Source: Hungatella sp. UBA7603
GTDB taxonomy: Bacteria > Bacillota > Clostridia > Lachnospirales > Lachnospiraceae
Length of the DNA: 64,000 nt
NCBI GenBank assembly: GCA_002478865.1
Contig: DLJZ01000007.1
Location: 1-64,000 of the forward strand
Reading direction: 5' to 3'
In this document: positions 56,790 through 64,000 of the stretch, piece by piece
How positions within the stretch are numbered: the first letter of the stretch is position 1
How the letters are laid out: each line of letters starts with the position of its first letter
Translations under genes and position numbers: made by a program
Notes under the pieces: model-generated
The model's database searches: none
What the model was told of the DNA's origin: nothing
What the model saw: only the letters and a program-made list of their open reading frames with translations

Positions 56790-57737
56790 ATGTCAGTAAA
56801 AATTTTGGGAGTCAGTACAGGGCGTAAAAACAGCAATTGTGATATTTTGTTAAAGGAGGCACTTCTTGCATGTCAGGAGGAGGGAGCCGATGTTACAATG
56901 ATTAATTTGAGAGATTATAACATCATAGATTGTACCGGCTGCACCTCATGTACCATAGGCATGTCGCAGGGAAAGAATAACGGCTGCGTACTGGATAACA
57001 AAGATGATAAGAAAAAGATTATGGAAGTGCTGTTAGATTCAGATGGAGTTATTTTTGCAGCGCCCACTTATGATCTACAGGCCTGTTCTATATTTGCAAA
57101 GTTCGCTCAGAGAAGTCTCAGCTATGAAAACTCATTTCTGGAGGCGATTGGAGCGATCGAACATAAGGACAGAGTCAGTGCTTTGATTGCCGTAGGAGGT
57201 TCTACCCGTTCCTGGCAGTCCATGGCTCTGGAATCTATGCAGGCAGCTATGTTTACATCGGACTTTAAGGTTGTGGATATGTATCTTGCTACAAGAGTTC
57301 CAGCTCCTGCACAATGTCTCCTTCATGATGAGATGATTGAACGAGTGGGGCAAATGGGAAAAAACATCATGACCGCAATTAATACTCCTGTGGAAGAACG
57401 CAAATGGCTGGGAGACGAAGACATGGGGTGGTGTCCAAACTGCCATTCCAATGCACTGATTTTGGGAGAGGTACAGTGGGATGGACTTCATTTTCCAGTT
57501 GAATGTCAGGTATGCGGTGCTGGCGGAACCCTTGAAAAAGCAGAGGAAGGAAAATGGAAGTTTGTAATTCAGGAAGATGGGCTCATTAGAGACCGCAACA
57601 CTCTGGAAGGAAGAGGGAAGCACCTGGAAGAAATTATCCATACACAGGGAGGGTTCTTCTCTGATCCGGAGAAACGTAAGATTGCAAATGGAAAGCTTGA
57701 AAAATACAAAAACCTAAATTTTAAAACAATATCATAA
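56790..57737 (+). CDS. Flavodoxin-like/NADPH-dependent FMN reductase with zinc-ribbon tail
   Basis: A 315-residue protein. Residues 1-190 form a flavodoxin-fold FMN reductase: ILGVSTGRKNSNCDILLKEAL, IDCTGCTSC (Cys motif), VIFAAPTYDLQA. Residues 210-260 contain GWCPNCHSNALI ... CQVCGAGG, two CxxC pairs that look like a small zinc ribbon or rubredoxin-like site, not common in this family. AAAGGAG start. As the first gene of the redox operon it may pass electrons to, or accept them from, the flavoprotein encoded next, 19 bases downstream. Confidence 0.85.
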   Translation: MSVKILGVSTGRKNSNCDILLKEALLACQEEGADVTMINLRDYNIIDCTGCTSCTIGMSQGKNNGCVLDNKDDKKKIMEVLLDSDGVIFAAPTYDLQACSIFAKFAQRSLSYENSFLEAIGAIEHKDRVSALIAVGGSTRSWQSMALESMQAAMFTSDFKVVDMYLATRVPAPAQCLLHDEMIERVGQMGKNIMTAINTPVEERKWLGDEDMGWCPNCHSNALILGEVQWDGLHFPVECQVCGAGGTLEKAEEGKWKFVIQEDGLIRDRNTLEGRGKHLEEIIHTQGGFFSDPEKRKIANGKLEKYKNLNFKTIS

Positions 57738-57756
57738 CAAAAATGGAGGTATTTCG

Positions 57757-59238
57757 ATGAAGCAGTTACAGACAGATGTTATTGTGGTAGCAGCAGGTCT
57801 TTCTGGTATGGCAGCAGGCATCGCTGCAGCAGAAAATGGGGCAAAGGTAATGATATTTGAAAAATCCAATACAACGGGCGGAGCTGCCAATATGGGAATG
57901 GGACCTCTTGGGGTGGGGTCTCCCATACAGAAGGAGCATATGATTTCCCTGACAGCTGGTGAGGCGTTTCGCAAGCACATGTATTATACCCATTACAAAG
58001 TGGATGCACGTCTGGTCCGGGATTACTATTTCAAGTCTGGAGAGACCATTGAATGGCTTATGGACATGGGAGTGGAATTTTTGGGAGTGCAGAGGGCATT
58101 TAATGCACCAGAAGCAACAAGGGCATATTCAGATGGGGAGTTTACCTGGCATGTGGTAAAACCCGAAGGTGGTGGAGCTCCAGGCCCTCGATGTGCAACG
58201 GCCATGACAAAGAAAATGACTGAGCGGGCAAAAGAGCTGGAAGTAGAACTTTACATGGAGACTCCTGTTGCCAGAATTATTATGGAAGATGGAAGAGCGG
58301 TGGGAGTCATTGCCAAAGATCGGGATGGGCAAGAAATAGAGGCAAGAGCTAAGGCGGTGATCCTTGCAACCGGAGGTTTTGGAGATAATCCGGAAATGAT
58401 TAAGGAACAGACCGGATATGAATTTGGCAAGACTATCTTTAATTTTGCCATACCTGGAATGAAGGGGGACGGAATTAAAATGGCATGGGAAGCTGGTGCT
58501 GGACATGCCCCCTGTACCATGGAGCTGATGTACCAGCTACAGGATAACATGAATCATTTTATCCTAGACGGAGCATTCCGACAGCCGTGTCTCTGGGTCA
58601 ATCGAAATGGAAATCGTTTTATGCCGGAAGATCAGATTGCCAATACTACATTCACAGGCAATGCTATTTCCTCTCAGCCGGGTTATGTGGCCTATTCCAT
58701 CTTTGATAGTAAGTTATTGAAGAAATATAAGAAAAAAGGTTCGGATATTATGTCTCATGTGCATCCACACGATTTATTTGACCACTTTGATGATCAGTGG
58801 GAAAGGGATCTGGCGGAAGGATATGAGCCCATCTGTCAGGCGGATACCATTGAAGAATTGGCAGAGAAAGCCGGAATTGATTTGGAAGGCCTTGAAAAAC
58901 AGATCGAAGAGTACAATGAAATGTGCGAGGCAGGATTTGATGAGATCTTTGAAAAAGACCGGGCATATATGCAGCCCATTGAAAAAGGACCGTTTTATTG
59001 CTGCCGTCAGAATGTAGGGGCTTACGGTACTTTGGGCGGAGTAAAGATCAATCATAAGACACAGGTGTTAAATGAAGAGGCAAAGGTCATTCCTGGACTT
59101 TATTGTGTTGGGACAGATGCATGCAATATTTTTGGAGATAGCTATCCTTTTATCCTTTCTGGAAATTCAATGGGATTTTGTTTAAACAGCGGAAGAATTG
59201 CAGGAGAAAATGCAGCAGAAGAAGCGGTTGAATATTAA
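57757..59238 (+). CDS. FAD-dependent ene-reductase (fumarate reductase flavoprotein-like)
   Basis: A 493-residue flavoprotein of the FAD_binding_2 (fumarate/urocanate reductase) family. N-terminal DVIVVAAGLSGMAAGIAAAENGAKVMIFEK is the FAD Rossmann motif, with Ala12 in place of the first Gly. Later blocks are ATGGFGDN, PGMKGDGIKMAWEAGAG and GNSMGFCLNSGRIAGENAA. No signal peptide, heme motif or FMN-transferase domain, so it is cytoplasmic and takes electrons from the soluble partners encoded downstream. Such enzymes reduce activated C=C bonds. In this locus a flavonoid, chalcone or hydroxycinnamate is the likely substrate (inference). Confidence 0.87.
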   Translation: MKQLQTDVIVVAAGLSGMAAGIAAAENGAKVMIFEKSNTTGGAANMGMGPLGVGSPIQKEHMISLTAGEAFRKHMYYTHYKVDARLVRDYYFKSGETIEWLMDMGVEFLGVQRAFNAPEATRAYSDGEFTWHVVKPEGGGAPGPRCATAMTKKMTERAKELEVELYMETPVARIIMEDGRAVGVIAKDRDGQEIEARAKAVILATGGFGDNPEMIKEQTGYEFGKTIFNFAIPGMKGDGIKMAWEAGAGHAPCTMELMYQLQDNMNHFILDGAFRQPCLWVNRNGNRFMPEDQIANTTFTGNAISSQPGYVAYSIFDSKLLKKYKKKGSDIMSHVHPHDLFDHFDDQWERDLAEGYEPICQADTIEELAEKAGIDLEGLEKQIEEYNEMCEAGFDEIFEKDRAYMQPIEKGPFYCCRQNVGAYGTLGGVKINHKTQVLNEEAKVIPGLYCVGTDACNIFGDSYPFILSGNSMGFCLNSGRIAGENAAEEAVEY

Positions 59239-59279
59239 TGTCTTAGCATCTGAGAGCAGGTCCGTTCGATGGAGGAAAT

Positions 59280-61370
59280 ATGTGGTTAACAATTAATGAT
59301 AAGCAGATAGAGGCTAACGAAGGAAAGTCAATCTTGAATGCTGCTTTGGGGGCAGGTATATACATTCCACATCTTTGCGGACACCCTGATTTGGAGGCTG
59401 TAGGTGGATGCCGCCTATGTTCAGTGGAAATTGAGGGAATGGAAGAGGCAGTTCCTTCCTGCATGATAAAGGTGCAGGAAAGGATGAAGGTTACTGTTCA
59501 TGGACCAAAGGCAGAAAGAACTAGAAAAACAGCGATGGAACTGATTCTTGCAACTCATCCGGCTGATTGTACTGGTTGTCCAAAGTATGGAAAATGTGAA
59601 TTGCAGTCCATGTATCAGTATCTGGGAGTGGGTCCAGAACGGTGGAAAAAGAAGTCCAGAACAGTCCCAACCGATGACAGCAATCCCCTGATCAGGCATT
59701 TGTTTACCAGATGCGTTCGCTGTGGACGTTGCGTGCGTGCCTGCAGAGAGCTTCGTGGGGTGAAAGTATTAGATTTTCAAAGAACACAGGAGGGAGTGCG
59801 TATTGGAACCCATGGGAACACTTCCTTAAAAGAAGCAGGCTGTAAATTTTGTGGAGCATGTATTGAAGTCTGTCCTACCGGCTCCATTATGGATGCCTTG
59901 GGACAGATTAACGAAGAGGTATCTCACGGGGAACGTGTGGTTCCCTGCAAGACGGCATGTCCAGCACACACAGACATTCCCCGGTACTTGAGATACATAA
60001 AAGAGGGAGAATATGAGAAAGCAACAGCGGTCATTCGTGAAAAGCTGCCTTTTCCGGAAGCACTGGGCTGTATTTGCAATCACGTATGTGAAACAGCCTG
60101 TAAACGCAATGAGCTTGGAGAGCCGTTGTCTATCTGCAAGTTAAAAAGAGCTGCCGCTTCCGTTCATTCCGATGATTGGAAGGAAAATAGAAAGATCGCA
60201 GATTCCACAGGTAAAAAGGTGGCTGTTATCGGAGCGGGTCCGGCTGGGCTGACAGCGGCCTACTATCTGGCAAAGAAAGGTCATGTAGTAACCGTCTTTG
60301 AGGCCAACGAAAAAGCAGGTGGACAGTGTCGTTATGGAATCCCATCCTATCGGCTGCCAGATGAGGTGATGGACCGTGAAATCAACGATATTCTGGAAGT
60401 AGGAGTCCAGCTAAAGGTAAATACTACGGCAGAAGCACCGGAAGTTCTTTTAAAACAGGGATATGATACCGTTTTAATTGCAACTGGCACCCATAAGGGC
60501 ACCTTGCTGCCTCTGGAGGGAAATAAGCTTTCTGGAGTCATTCTGAATACGGATTTCCTAAAAAATGCACGAAGAAACCAGATCAGCAATCTTGGTAAAA
60601 AAGTGATGGTGCTGGGCGGTGGAAATGTTGCTTATGACTGTGCCAGAACAGCACTTCGCCTGGGTGCAGAGGAGGTCCATATTGCCTGCTTAGAAAGCAG
60701 GGATAAAATGACTGCATCAGCAGAAGAAATCCTGGAAGGAAGCGACGAGGGAGTCATTCTTCATTCCAGTCATTCCTTTCTTCGTATTACAGGCGACACG
60801 AAAGTACAGGGCGTTGAGCTTCAAAAAGTGGAGAAGTTTTATTTTGACGAAAATCGAAAAGCGGTCATAGAGCTTGTAGAGGGATCTAGGGAGATCATAC
60901 CTGTGGATCATGTGATATTTGCTGTAGGACAGGCACCTGATGGGACGGAGAAGTTAGGAGTGGAATTAAACCGCGGTTCCTATGTAAAGGTAAACAGTTC
61001 TTTTGCTACCAATTTGCCAGGTGTTTATGGAGCTGGTGATGTGGTAACCGGAACAAGATCAGTAATAGAAGCAATTGCAGCCGGGAGACAGTCTGCCGTA
61101 GAGATGGACCGTTACCTTGGGGGAGACGGAGATATCTCAGAAGAATTACTGGAAAAGGAAACAGCGGATCCTTTCCTTGGAAGGACGGAAGCCTTTGGAA
61201 ACTTAGAGCGGCTCTCACCGTCTCTTCTAGATCCCCAGGAGCGGAAAAAAAGTTTTGCTGCAGTGGAACAAACATTTACCTGTGGGGAAGCGGAATGTGA
61301 GGCCGGACGCTGCTTGCAATGTGATCTGAGGTTGAATGTGACAAATCCAAAGCTTTGGAACGAATATTAG
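59280..61370 (+). CDS. NuoG-like iron-sulfur / GltD-like NAD(P)H oxidoreductase fusion
   Basis: A 696-residue fusion. Residues 1-75: [2Fe-2S] ferredoxin (Cys33, 44, 47, 61). Residues 90-110: His93, Cys97, 100, 106, the His-Cys3 [4Fe-4S] site of NuoG/hydrogenases. Residues 141-200: two [4Fe-4S] sites (Cys145/148/151/155 and 188/191/194/198). Residues 215-305: Fe-S linker of GltD type (CNHVC, CETAC). Residues 312-640: FAD and NAD(P)H domains with GAGPAGLTAAYYLAKKG and GGGNVAYD. The C-terminus again has Cys (CGEAECEAGRCLQC). It should oxidise NAD(P)H and feed electrons to the flavoprotein encoded upstream. Confidence 0.88.
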   Translation: MWLTINDKQIEANEGKSILNAALGAGIYIPHLCGHPDLEAVGGCRLCSVEIEGMEEAVPSCMIKVQERMKVTVHGPKAERTRKTAMELILATHPADCTGCPKYGKCELQSMYQYLGVGPERWKKKSRTVPTDDSNPLIRHLFTRCVRCGRCVRACRELRGVKVLDFQRTQEGVRIGTHGNTSLKEAGCKFCGACIEVCPTGSIMDALGQINEEVSHGERVVPCKTACPAHTDIPRYLRYIKEGEYEKATAVIREKLPFPEALGCICNHVCETACKRNELGEPLSICKLKRAAASVHSDDWKENRKIADSTGKKVAVIGAGPAGLTAAYYLAKKGHVVTVFEANEKAGGQCRYGIPSYRLPDEVMDREINDILEVGVQLKVNTTAEAPEVLLKQGYDTVLIATGTHKGTLLPLEGNKLSGVILNTDFLKNARRNQISNLGKKVMVLGGGNVAYDCARTALRLGAEEVHIACLESRDKMTASAEEILEGSDEGVILHSSHSFLRITGDTKVQGVELQKVEKFYFDENRKAVIELVEGSREIIPVDHVIFAVGQAPDGTEKLGVELNRGSYVKVNSSFATNLPGVYGAGDVVTGTRSVIEAIAAGRQSAVEMDRYLGGDGDISEELLEKETADPFLGRTEAFGNLERLSPSLLDPQERKKSFAAVEQTFTCGEAECEAGRCLQCDLRLNVTNPKLWNEY

Positions 61371-61382
61371 GAGGAACAAAGG

Positions 61383-62471
61383 ATGATGGATACGATTATT
61401 TGCAATGCAATGCCGGTATATCATGAGGCACCTGTTTCTCCTATGCTTTTAAAAGATAACACGGAAAAGTTTATGGAAGCACTGTTAAAGGAACCTGCTG
61501 ATATTCGTTATCTGATTGTGCCAGAAGGTGACTGGAAATGGGATAAACCTGAGGGCCTGACAGTCATTGAAACTCCTTATAAATCGGGTTTTACTTACGG
61601 AAATGATTCTGCTCTGATAAAGGTAACTGAGGGAGAAAAGCCGATTCCATTATGCCGCAACCATGGGGGCATTTCCGGTGAAAGCAGAGTAATGACGGTT
61701 GAAGAATTACTAAATGAAGAGAAGAAGAAAGTGTATGTCGGAGGTAAGGCTAAGAAGAAGGGTTTTCTTGATTTTGATAGGAAAACAACTCCAAGAGATA
61801 TACTGGCTGCCTCTGGTGTACAGGGGATATTCAAGACAATGTATTTCGGTCATCCAATGGGAGTTTTCATCAATGAGACCATGATGGATCAACCCATTGA
61901 ACTGACCACGGATTATATTGAAATCCTGAATGAGACGGATTGCATGCTGGATTTTCTTCTTAAAACCGCAGACAGATACGGAAAAGAGGCCTGTGGGAGA
62001 TGTGTATTTGGTAATGAAGGTGTTTTCCAGATCCGGATGCTTTTAACGGATATGACTTTAAAAAAAGGGAAGATGTCCGATGTAGATTTAATGTTGGAAT
62101 TATGCCATGAGATGAAGCAACAGTCTCTGTGTGAATCTGGTTTTTCCATTGCCAATACGGTGGAGAGCGCTCTGGACTGCTTCAAAATTGAAATAGAGGA
62201 GCATATCACCAAGAAAAGCTGCAAAGCAGGAGTCTGCCAGAAATTTCTTACTTTTCACATTCTGCTGGATTTATGTACCGGCTGTATGGAATGTCTTGAT
62301 GTATGTGAGGATGATGCCATACTTGGGAAAAAGAAATTTATTCATGTTATTGACCAGAATGAATGCTCGGGGTGTGGTGCCTGTATAGAAGCTTGTGAGG
62401 AAAATGCAATCATAAGGGCAGGAGCGGATAAACCCAAATGTCCGAAAAAACCGGTTCCTTGCAAACATTAA
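61383..62471 (+). CDS. NuoF-like iron-sulfur protein with 2x[4Fe-4S] ferredoxin domain
   Basis: A 362-residue protein, 12 bases downstream of the fusion gene. The N-terminal 150 residues are SLBB/NuoF-related but lack the NADH/FMN-binding half. The middle has the NuoF cluster region ACGRCVFGNEGVFQI, where the standard is SCGxCxPCR, so one Cys is Phe. The C-terminus has the ferredoxin motifs CTGCMECLDVC and CSGCGACIEAC. So it is an electron carrier subunit, not a complete NADH dehydrogenase. It probably forms a complex with the two preceding products, perhaps linking to ferredoxin. Confidence 0.82.
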   Translation: MMDTIICNAMPVYHEAPVSPMLLKDNTEKFMEALLKEPADIRYLIVPEGDWKWDKPEGLTVIETPYKSGFTYGNDSALIKVTEGEKPIPLCRNHGGISGESRVMTVEELLNEEKKKVYVGGKAKKKGFLDFDRKTTPRDILAASGVQGIFKTMYFGHPMGVFINETMMDQPIELTTDYIEILNETDCMLDFLLKTADRYGKEACGRCVFGNEGVFQIRMLLTDMTLKKGKMSDVDLMLELCHEMKQQSLCESGFSIANTVESALDCFKIEIEEHITKKSCKAGVCQKFLTFHILLDLCTGCMECLDVCEDDAILGKKKFIHVIDQNECSGCGACIEACEENAIIRAGADKPKCPKKPVPCKH

Positions 62472-62623
62472 AATAACATTCTCAATAAGCTATTTACAAT
62501 TAAGTAGATATATCTTATATATAAAGATTCGCTTCTTTGAGGTGAGCAATCGACATGTTGTGAGAGAGCTTGTATATCGTGCAAGTGGTTAAGTGTTTTG
62601 TCTGCTTATCTGCATTATAAACG

Positions 62624-62656
62624 AAAGCCATAAGGCTAAGACCTTATGGCTTTTGT
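62624..62656. terminator. Terminator of the redox operon
   Basis: AAAGCCATAAGG, loop CTAAGA, CCTTATGGCTTT then TGTTT, between the convergent redox operon and MarR gene. Confidence 0.88.
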
Positions 62657-62672
62657 TTGAGTAAATAAATAT

Positions 62673-63116
62673 CTATTTTATTTCCCTTAAATCGGAAAGT
62701 GTCTTGAGAAGAGTATTAAACTGTTCTTTCCCTACAATTTGTTCCAATTTCATCTGAGCCTCTTGCCAATGAGGCATAGCAACTGCAAGCTCGCTTTTCC
62801 CAACTTCACTGATTGTAATACACTTTTTCCTGGAATCTGCATCCTCTATAGTAACGTTTACATATCCTTTTTTTCGTAGAATTTCCACATTTCTGGTTAC
62901 CGTTGTTTGATCCATCATTGCAAAATCCGCCAGTTCATTAACAGAAATTCCATTTTCTCTTGAGTTAATATCATTTAACAATGCGAATTGAGGAGATTTA
63001 AGCCCAGAAGAATGAAACGCCTTGTCGTAATACTGTGTAATTACTCGAGTCGTCATTCGAAGGTTTCGGCAGGCGCAATCTGCCAAGCTTAAACCGTGAT
63101 CGCTTTGAAGTTCCAT
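62673..63116 (-). CDS. MarR-family transcriptional regulator
   Basis: A 147-residue winged-helix regulator: SPQFALLNDINSRENGISVNELADFAMMDQTTVTRNVEILRKKGYVNVTIEDADSRKKCITISEVG, with the DxRxK wing. The N-terminus has two Cys (DCAC) that could be redox sensitive. Starts behind a GGAGGA site. It precedes the Fe-S protein gene by position only: that gene lies upstream on the same strand, ending 90 bases away, so the two could be one transcript. Confidence 0.9.
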   Translation of the reverse strand: MELQSDHGLSLADCACRNLRMTTRVITQYYDKAFHSSGLKSPQFALLNDINSRENGISVNELADFAMMDQTTVTRNVEILRKKGYVNVTIEDADSRKKCITISEVGKSELAVAMPHWQEAQMKLEQIVGKEQFNTLLKTLSDLREIK

Positions 63117-63205
63117 TTTCTATTCCTCCGATCCTTGTATATGCATATAACCATAGTTAAAAAAAGGAGTTTTGTCAAGTTTCTAGAACTTCATATGCCA
63201 AAGTA

Positions 63206-64000
63206 TTATGTTAGGCCATGCTTCTTGCAGACGATGTCTGCCATCTCCCGAACCTGTTCATATTTGCTCTCGCAAGCCTCCAAAATGGCTGAATTAAAAT
63301 GTTCTTGATATTGGTTATTCATAAAATTTAATGCATCTACTTGCCATTTCCATAGTTCATCTGGTGACAGGTAGAAAAATTTAGGCTGAACGTTCTGCTG
63401 ATAATACGTTTCATCCATTTTCAAAATGTTTTCGGCAGTCAGATAAGGGGAAAGCTCCATAACGCCTGGGAAGTCTTTATCCCCTTTCCATTTCCCGTGA
63501 TTCATGGGACAAACCTCCTGACAGATATCACAACCATAAATACAGTCGCCAAAATCAGAGGCCATAGGCTCATTGGGGAGATCACGTCCTCCAAAGGTTG
63601 TTAAAAACGAAACACAACTTAGTGGGTTCATTGTGTATGCTTCAGACAATGAATTGGTGGGGCAGGCTTTGATGCAACGGTCGCAATTTCTAGGGCAGGC
63701 TGGCAAGGCGTTCTGTTGCAATAGTTCCATTTTCTGGTCAGTTAGGAACGCTTCAATGCGTATCCAGGAACCAGATTCCGTATAGAAAAAATTGTTACGA
63801 CGAATGATACCTAACCCAGCTTTCATCGCCGCCCAGCGTAAAGCCACACTACCAAATTTTCGGTTTGTCTCTACTCGAAGACCAAGTTCCATTAGGTAGT
63901 TTTCAAGAAGTAGACTGTTTTGATATTCCTCAGCATGTTCATCAATGCGCGTATCAAACAAATAAGCTTTTCCAATATGTCCAGCAATCTCTTCTGGTAC
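63206..64000 (-). CDS. QueG-like double [4Fe-4S] protein, 5' end outside the window
   Basis: At least 264 residues with the frame open to the window edge, so the start is missing. The C-terminal part has the double ferredoxin motif CPRNCDRCIKACP and CIYGCDICQEVCP and an N-terminal LLLENYLMELGLRVETNRKFGSVALRWAAMKAGLG block, as in epoxyqueuosine reductase QueG and its uncharacterised paralogues. QueG needs a cobalamin domain before this. The visible sequence is too short to say whether it is QueG or a corrinoid-activation paralogue. Confidence 0.85.
   Translation of the reverse strand, partial: VPEEIAGHIGKAYLFDTRIDEHAEEYQNSLLLENYLMELGLRVETNRKFGSVALRWAAMKAGLGIIRRNNFFYTESGSWIRIEAFLTDQKMELLQQNALPACPRNCDRCIKACPTNSLSEAYTMNPLSCVSFLTTFGGRDLPNEPMASDFGDCIYGCDICQEVCPMNHGKWKGDKDFPGVMELSPYLTAENILKMDETYYQQNVQPKFFYLSPDELWKWQVDALNFMNNQYQEHFNSAILEACESKYEQVREMADIVCKKHGLT

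Overview
This window looks like chromosomal DNA of an anaerobic, low-GC clostridial Firmicute, most likely a Lachnospiraceae-type plant-fibre or gut bacterium (inference). The grounds are AT-rich codon use, strong AGGAGG ribosome sites, CBM6/dockerin-type xylan enzymes, radical-SAM peptide genes and an anaerobic polyphenol pathway. No phylogenetic marker gene is present, so the species cannot be named.

Layout. 1-4.5 kb is a decayed accessory region: fragments of a phage-type DNA adenine methylase, an acyl-CoA carboxyltransferase, an IS256-family element and an XRE regulator with a stop codon, around an intact Sfp-type phosphopantetheinyl transferase. 4.7-14.6 kb is a xylan side-chain operon: two CE1 esterases (one fused to a CE6-like esterase), a beta-helix protein, a GH43 and a second beta-propeller protein, nearly all carrying CBM6. 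It resembles the xyl-doc cluster of cellulosome-forming clostridia, but five separate dockerin remnants are broken by stops, frameshifts or deletions, so these enzymes now appear to be free secreted proteins. 14.6-19.8 kb holds a Gfo/Idh/MocA oxidoreductase, a tRNA-Ala relic, another SGNH esterase with a PadR regulator, an HxlR regulator and a metallo-beta-lactamase-fold protein.

19.9-32.5 kb is a peptide region. It has a double-glycine peptide with a C39-peptidase exporter, a pair of ABC exporters (the second truncated), a BlaI/M56 sensor pair with a divergent operator region, a DUF6765 protein, and a six-Cys precursor peptide followed by two radical-SAM/SPASM enzymes. 32.7-46.4 kb contains ordinary accessory metabolism and regulators: NmrA-like and AraC, amidohydrolase, 2-hydroxyacid dehydrogenase, lipoprotein, MocR/GNAT, alpha/beta hydrolase, and a heterodimeric ABC exporter with TetR.

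46.4-62.5 kb is the most coherent system: a LysR-controlled phloroglucinol degradation operon. It encodes 3-hydroxy-5-oxohexanoate dehydrogenase, a cupin, phloroglucinol reductase, dihydrophloroglucinol cyclohydrolase, triacetate acetoacetate-lyase, thiolase and both CoA-transferase subunits. A PhlG/phloretin-hydrolase-like enzyme follows that would release phloroglucinol. Next come a PucR-type regulator and a four-gene redox operon (flavodoxin-like protein, fumarate-reductase-like flavoprotein, NuoG/GltD-like fusion, NuoF-like ferredoxin protein) that I propose is an ene-reductase acting on flavonoid-derived or phenolic substrates. Together these could convert a plant polyphenol to acetyl-CoA while disposing of electrons. 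The window ends with a MarR regulator and a partial QueG-like double [4Fe-4S] protein.
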